A stretch of 64,000 nt of DNA, from the NCBI RefSeq assembly GCF_002860165.1, contig NZ_PGUZ01000012.1, forward strand, positions 1 to 64,000, given 5' to 3'. Of the stretch, positions 60,003-64,000 are shown in pieces. The DNA is from Bacillus sp. V3-13 (GTDB lineage: Bacteria; Bacillota; Bacilli; Bacillales; Cytobacillaceae). Under the pieces are notes generated by a model, which saw only the letters and a list, made by a program, of their open reading frames with translations, was not told the DNA's origin and made no database searches. Both the position numbers and the translations under genes were made by a program. Every line of letters begins with the position of its first letter. Position 1 is the first letter of the stretch.

Positions 60003-62609
60003 ATGATGGCATTAGAGGAAAAAGTTTTAACTGATAAGCAAGACGCCGCTCTGATGGTTGACCGTTTAGTGAAGAAAGCGCAAGCTGCATTGAAGGAATT
60101 TAAAGCGTTTGACCAGGAACAAATCGATTCGATTGTTAAAGAAATGGCACTTGCCGGGCTTGATCAGCATATGCCGCTCGCCAAGCTTGCCGTGGAAGAA
60201 ACAAAGCGGGGCGTATATGAAGATAAAATCATCAAAAATATTTTTGCGACAGAATATGTTTACCATAATATTAAGTACAATAAAACGGTCGGAATCATTG
60301 CTGAAAATGAACATGAAGGAGTAGTGGAAATTGCCGAACCTGTTGGCGTAATTGCCGGTGTTACTCCGGTCACCAATCCAACATCGACAACGATGTTTAA
60401 AGCGATCATTTCTATCAAAACGCGGAACCCGATTATCTTCGCCTTCCACCCATCCGCACAAAAAAGCAGCAGTGAAGCAGCGAGGGTCGTCCGCGATGCA
60501 GCGGTAAAAGCAGGTGCTCCTGAAAACTGCGTACAGTGGATTGAAGCTCCTTCGGTCGAAGCGACAAGGCAATTAATGAACCATCCGGGCGTTTCGCTTA
60601 TCCTTGCAACTGGCGGATCGGGCATGGTGAAATCAGCCTACAGTTCCGGTAAACCTGCCCTGGGTGTCGGGCCTGGCAACGTGCCATGCTATATTGAAAA
60701 AACGGCCAACGTGAAAAGGGCCGTCAATGACCTGATTCTTTCAAAAACATTTGATAATGGCATGATTTGCGCTTCAGAGCAAGCCGTCATCATTGACAAA
60801 CAAATCTATGATTCTGTTAAAGCAGAAATGATGAAGCATGATTGCTATTTCTTAAACAATGAAGAAAAACAAAAAGTTGAAAAGCTGGTCATCAGTGAAA
60901 ATACTTGTGCAGTCAACCCTGATATTGTCGGAAAATCTGCCCATGAAATCGCCAAATTGGCCGGGGTCCAAGTGCCGGTTGAGACGAAAATTCTTGTTGC
61001 CGAGTTAAAGGGTGTCGGACCGCAATACCCGCTTTCAAGAGAAAAATTAAGCCCCGTTCTTGCTTGTTATAAAGCGAACAGCACGGAGGAAGGCTTGACC
61101 CGCTCTGAAGAAATGCTTGAATTTGGCGGGCTTGGCCATTCAGCCGTCATTCACTCAAGCGATGATGCTGTCATCAACGAGTTCGGTAAACGAATGAAGG
61201 CGGGCCGGATCATTGTTAATGCCCCGTCATCGCAGGGTGCGATTGGTGACATTTATAACGCTTATATGCCGTCATTAACTCTCGGATGCGGAACCTTTGG
61301 CGGAAACTCCGTATCGACAAACGTAGGCTCCATCCACTTGATTAATGTTAAAAAAATGGCGAAAAGGAATGTCAATATGCAGTGGTTTAAAATTCCGCCG
61401 AAAATTTACTTTGAAAAGAATTCAACCCAGTATTTGGCGAAAATGCCGAACATCTCAAGAGCGCTTATTGTGACAGATCCTGGAATGGTTAAGCTCGGGT
61501 ATGTTGATAAAGTTCTCTACTATTTAAGAAAGCGCCCTGATTATGTCCATTGCGAAATATTCTCGGATGTTGAGCCTGACCCTTCAATAGAGACCGTTAT
61601 GAAAGGTGCAGAAATGATGAAGAGCTTCGAGCCTGATGTCATTATTGCTCTGGGCGGCGGTTCTGCGATGGATGCGGCCAAAGGGATGTGGCTGTTCTAT
61701 GAGCACCCGGAAACTGACTTTGCCGGCTTAAAACAGAAGTTTATGGATATACGCAAGCGGATCTATAAATATCCGAATCTTGGCGGAAAAGCCCAGTTTG
61801 TTGCGATTCCGACAACATCTGGTACAGGTTCTGAAGTTACATCGTTCTCGGTTATCACCGACAAAGAAAATAATATTAAATATCCGCTCGCTGATTATGA
61901 GCTTACACCGGATGTAGCGATTATTGATCCGCAATTCGTCATGACCGTGCCAAAACATATTACAGCAGATACCGGGATGGACGTGTTGACACATGCGATT
62001 GAAGCATATGTTTCGAATATGGCGAATGACTATACGGACGGACTTGCGATGAAAGCGATCCAGCTTGTGTTTGAATACTTGCCTACAGCCTACCGGAACG
62101 GCAACAATGAACTGGCGAGGGAAAAAATGCATAATGCATCAACAATTGCCGGAATGGCCTTCGCCAATGCATTCCTTGGCATCAATCACAGCCTTGCCCA
62201 TAAGCTTGGAGCGGAATTCGAGATTGCACACGGACGGGCAAACGCCATATTGATGCCGCATGTTATTCGCTATAATGCTGCCAAACCGAAGAAGTTCACA
62301 GCGTTTCCGAAATATGAGCATTTTATCGCGGATAAGCGGTACGCTGAAATTGCCAAAACGCTCGGACTTCCGGCGCGGACAACGGAGGAAGGTGTCGAAA
62401 GCCTTGTTCAAGCGATAATCAAGCTGGCCAAGGAGCTGGAAATTCCGATGAGCATCGAAGCGAACGGTGTCAGCAAAGAAGTCTTTGAGAAAAAAGTCGA
62501 CGAACTGGCGGACCGGGCTTTTGAAGACCAGTGCACTACCGCCAATCCGAAACTTCCGCTTGTCACTGAGCTCGCAGAAGTATACCGCCAAGCCTTTAAA
62601 GGTGTGTAA
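60003..62609 (+). CDS. adhE: Bifunctional acetaldehyde-CoA/alcohol dehydrogenase
   Basis: 868 residues, a normal AdhE length. N-terminal CoA-acylating aldehyde dehydrogenase (about 1-440) with Cys256 in GMICASEQ and GGSGMVKSAYSSGKPALGVG; C-terminal Fe-alcohol dehydrogenase (about 450-868) with GGGSAMDAAKGMW and metal-binding HSLAHKLGAEFEIAHGRANA. It reduces acetyl-CoA to ethanol with two NADH, in spirosome filaments. GGAGG precedes ATG 60003 (60006 also possible). Flanked by a Rex site and a terminator, so it is its own unit inside the paa region. Confidence 0.93.
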   Translation: MMALEEKVLTDKQDAALMVDRLVKKAQAALKEFKAFDQEQIDSIVKEMALAGLDQHMPLAKLAVEETKRGVYEDKIIKNIFATEYVYHNIKYNKTVGIIAENEHEGVVEIAEPVGVIAGVTPVTNPTSTTMFKAIISIKTRNPIIFAFHPSAQKSSSEAARVVRDAAVKAGAPENCVQWIEAPSVEATRQLMNHPGVSLILATGGSGMVKSAYSSGKPALGVGPGNVPCYIEKTANVKRAVNDLILSKTFDNGMICASEQAVIIDKQIYDSVKAEMMKHDCYFLNNEEKQKVEKLVISENTCAVNPDIVGKSAHEIAKLAGVQVPVETKILVAELKGVGPQYPLSREKLSPVLACYKANSTEEGLTRSEEMLEFGGLGHSAVIHSSDDAVINEFGKRMKAGRIIVNAPSSQGAIGDIYNAYMPSLTLGCGTFGGNSVSTNVGSIHLINVKKMAKRNVNMQWFKIPPKIYFEKNSTQYLAKMPNISRALIVTDPGMVKLGYVDKVLYYLRKRPDYVHCEIFSDVEPDPSIETVMKGAEMMKSFEPDVIIALGGGSAMDAAKGMWLFYEHPETDFAGLKQKFMDIRKRIYKYPNLGGKAQFVAIPTTSGTGSEVTSFSVITDKENNIKYPLADYELTPDVAIIDPQFVMTVPKHITADTGMDVLTHAIEAYVSNMANDYTDGLAMKAIQLVFEYLPTAYRNGNNELAREKMHNASTIAGMAFANAFLGINHSLAHKLGAEFEIAHGRANAILMPHVIRYNAAKPKKFTAFPKYEHFIADKRYAEIAKTLGLPARTTEEGVESLVQAIIKLAKELEIPMSIEANGVSKEVFEKKVDELADRAFEDQCTTANPKLPLVTELAEVYRQAFKGV

Positions 62610-62618
62610 ATTTTAATG

Positions 62619-62658
62619 AAAAGCTTATGAGAGCTTGTTGTTCTCATAAGCTTTTTTT
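62619..62658 (+). terminator. Terminator after adhE
   Basis: AAGCTTATGAGA (62621-62632) pairs with TCTCATAAGCTT (62642-62653), with a T-run. Confidence 0.85.
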
Positions 62659-62868
62659 GTTTCAGCGAAAGACCCGGAGTGGATAGGAATATCGCATATT
62701 TTTGTAGTTTGTAATTCTCACCATTTAAAATTAACAATTAAAACTATTTGAATTTTCTATATTTTTAAACTGCTAATATGATATTATAATATATAACCAT
62801 TTTATTTCGGTTCGATAATAAAACGTTATGTTTATTGACGGTAATAAAACTTGGAAAGGGGATTTTTT

Positions 62869-64000
62869 GTGAGGGAAGTATATATTGTCGATGCGATACG
62901 GACGCCGGTCGGAAAATATAAAGGAGCCTTAAAAAGCGTCAGGCCGGATGATCTTGGGGCGATTGCGATAAAAGCTTTGACCGCCAGGCACCCGGACATA
63001 AATCCGGGCGACATTGAAGAAGTTGTCTTTGGGAATGCCAATCAGGCGGGCGAGGATAACCGCAATATTGCCAGAATGTCGGCGTTATTGGCAGGCCTTC
63101 CGGTTGAAGTCGCGGGAACAACGATTAACCGGCTGTGCGGTTCCGGTTTGGATGCTGTGAATTATGCTGCCAGGGCGATTTTTTCAGGGGAAGGTGACAT
63201 CTATGTAGCCGGCGGGACAGAAAGCATGACAAGGGCTCCTTATGTCGCGGCAAAGCCGGAAAGTGATTTTCCGCGCGGAAATATTGAGTTGTTTGACACG
63301 ACGATTGGCTGGCGTTTTATTAATCAGCAGCTTGAAAGCATGTACGGTTCTGAGAGTATGCCGGAAACAGCTGAAAACGTCGCAAAGCAATACGGCATTT
63401 CCCGGCAGGAACAGGATCAATTTGCGTTGGAAAGCCAGCAAAAAACACAATCAGCTATTAAATCCGGCCGGTTTAACGATGAGCTTACCCCGGTTGTTTA
63501 TGTTGACCGAAAAGGGAGGGAGATAACGGTTAGAGAAGATGAGCACCCTCGCCCTGGAGTGACCATCGAAGCTCTGGCAAATTTGAAACCGTTATTCCCC
63601 GGAGGAACAGTGACAGCCGGAAATGCATCCGGTGTGAATGATGGAGCCTCTGCTTTATTATTAATGGCTGCCGGGCGGGCAAATGAACAAGGTATTAAGC
63701 CGCTTGCCAAATATATCGCTTCGGCCGTGGCGGGAGTCAACCCGTCGATTATGGGCGTAGGGCCTGTTGCCGCAGTCAAAAAAGCATTGCAGAGGGCAGG
63801 ATTATCTATCCATGATATCGGCCTGATCGAATTGAATGAAGCATTCGCTGCCCAGTCGCTGGCCTGTATCAGGGAGCTGGAACTCGATCCGCAAAGAGTT
63901 AACGTCAACGGTGGAGCGATTGCACTCGGGCACCCTCTTGGTGCAAGCGGGGCGAGGATTATGACAACACTCCTTTATGAAATGAAAAAACGAAACATTA
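62869..64000 (+). CDS. Acetyl-CoA acyltransferase (3-oxoadipyl-CoA thiolase, PaaJ/PcaF-like), cut by window end
   Basis: 377 codons are visible and the frame is open at the window end; the full protein is usually about 395-400. Thiolase motifs: the nucleophile Cys in TTINRLCGSGLDAVNYAARAI, GGTESMTRAPY, NGEAFAAQ-like LNEAFAAQS, and GGAIALGHPLGASGARI. The catalytic Cys near the C-terminus (GGG-x-G-x-A) lies beyond the edge. It starts at GTG 62869 behind GGAAAGGGGA. By neighbourhood it should cleave 3-oxoadipyl-CoA to succinyl-CoA and acetyl-CoA, completing the paa route. Confidence 0.85.
   Translation, partial: MREVYIVDAIRTPVGKYKGALKSVRPDDLGAIAIKALTARHPDINPGDIEEVVFGNANQAGEDNRNIARMSALLAGLPVEVAGTTINRLCGSGLDAVNYAARAIFSGEGDIYVAGGTESMTRAPYVAAKPESDFPRGNIELFDTTIGWRFINQQLESMYGSESMPETAENVAKQYGISRQEQDQFALESQQKTQSAIKSGRFNDELTPVVYVDRKGREITVREDEHPRPGVTIEALANLKPLFPGGTVTAGNASGVNDGASALLLMAAGRANEQGIKPLAKYIASAVAGVNPSIMGVGPVAAVKKALQRAGLSIHDIGLIELNEAFAAQSLACIRELELDPQRVNVNGGAIALGHPLGASGARIMTTLLYEMKKRNI

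Noticed and set aside
60066-62591. Several minus-strand frames of 100-170 codons opposite adhE
   Set aside because: Low-stop antisense shadows of a strongly conserved gene; Cys/Arg/Phe-rich composition is unlike real proteins.

Overview
The window looks like chromosomal DNA of a low-GC, spore-forming Bacillaceae (Bacillus sensu lato). The signs are strong AGGAGG-type ribosome binding sites with frequent GTG/TTG starts, a KinA-E-like sporulation kinase, a YhcY/YhcZ-like two-component pair, an M15 peptidase and a LysM-NlpC/P60 wall hydrolase, and many U-tailed hairpin terminators. No rRNA, tRNA or CRISPR array was found. Everything here was read by eye; no database search was run.

Layout. 0.1-11.3 kb is housekeeping: Dph6-type ATP pyrophosphatase, an oxidoreductase, type II pantothenate kinase, an orphan selB, wall hydrolases, an M42 peptidase, a HAD phosphatase and a PAS histidine kinase. 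11.3-18.8 kb is a metal island: a decapitated ZIP transporter, a complete TroA/Mnt-type ABC importer under a likely MntR-type operator, an MntR-like regulator that has lost three of six canonical metal ligands, and a permease/TIGR03943 pair. 19-28 kb is a graveyard. It holds lctP and ldh fragments joined by a deletion, three GNAT remnants and IS scraps, with a few intact genes between them (YhcYZ-type oxygen-responsive pair, lipoproteins, MaoC-like protein, DUF2199, vanadium haloperoxidase-like protein).

28.3-45.0 kb is the most interesting part: a self-contained catabolic island. A GntR/FCD regulator is divergent from etfBA. Beyond a 786-bp internally deleted IS1634-type element lie a TRAP transporter and an eight-gene enzyme operon (Fe-alcohol dehydrogenase, aldehyde dehydrogenase, acyl-CoA dehydrogenase-like protein, CoA-transferase, fumarate-reductase-like flavoprotein, crotonase, RraA-like lyase, 2-hydroxyacid dehydrogenase). 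A palindrome centred on TTATCGATAA occurs at all four promoters of the island and nowhere else that I noticed, so the genes probably form one regulon. The acyl-CoA dehydrogenase-like protein lacks the catalytic glutamate at both known positions. The substrate is probably an organic acid but cannot be named.

45-52 kb holds membrane proteins, including a 1141-residue DUF2157-type giant. 52.4-64 kb is the aerobic phenylacetyl-CoA pathway (paaK, paaABCD, an EthD-like gene, two crotonases, paaH and a 3-oxoadipyl-CoA thiolase cut by the window end). No paaE is seen. A separate adhE with a perfect Rex operator sits between paaH and the thiolase. Signals for oxygen and redox state (AirS-like kinase, Rex site) therefore sit near fermentative genes, one set of which (ldh/lctP) has been deleted.
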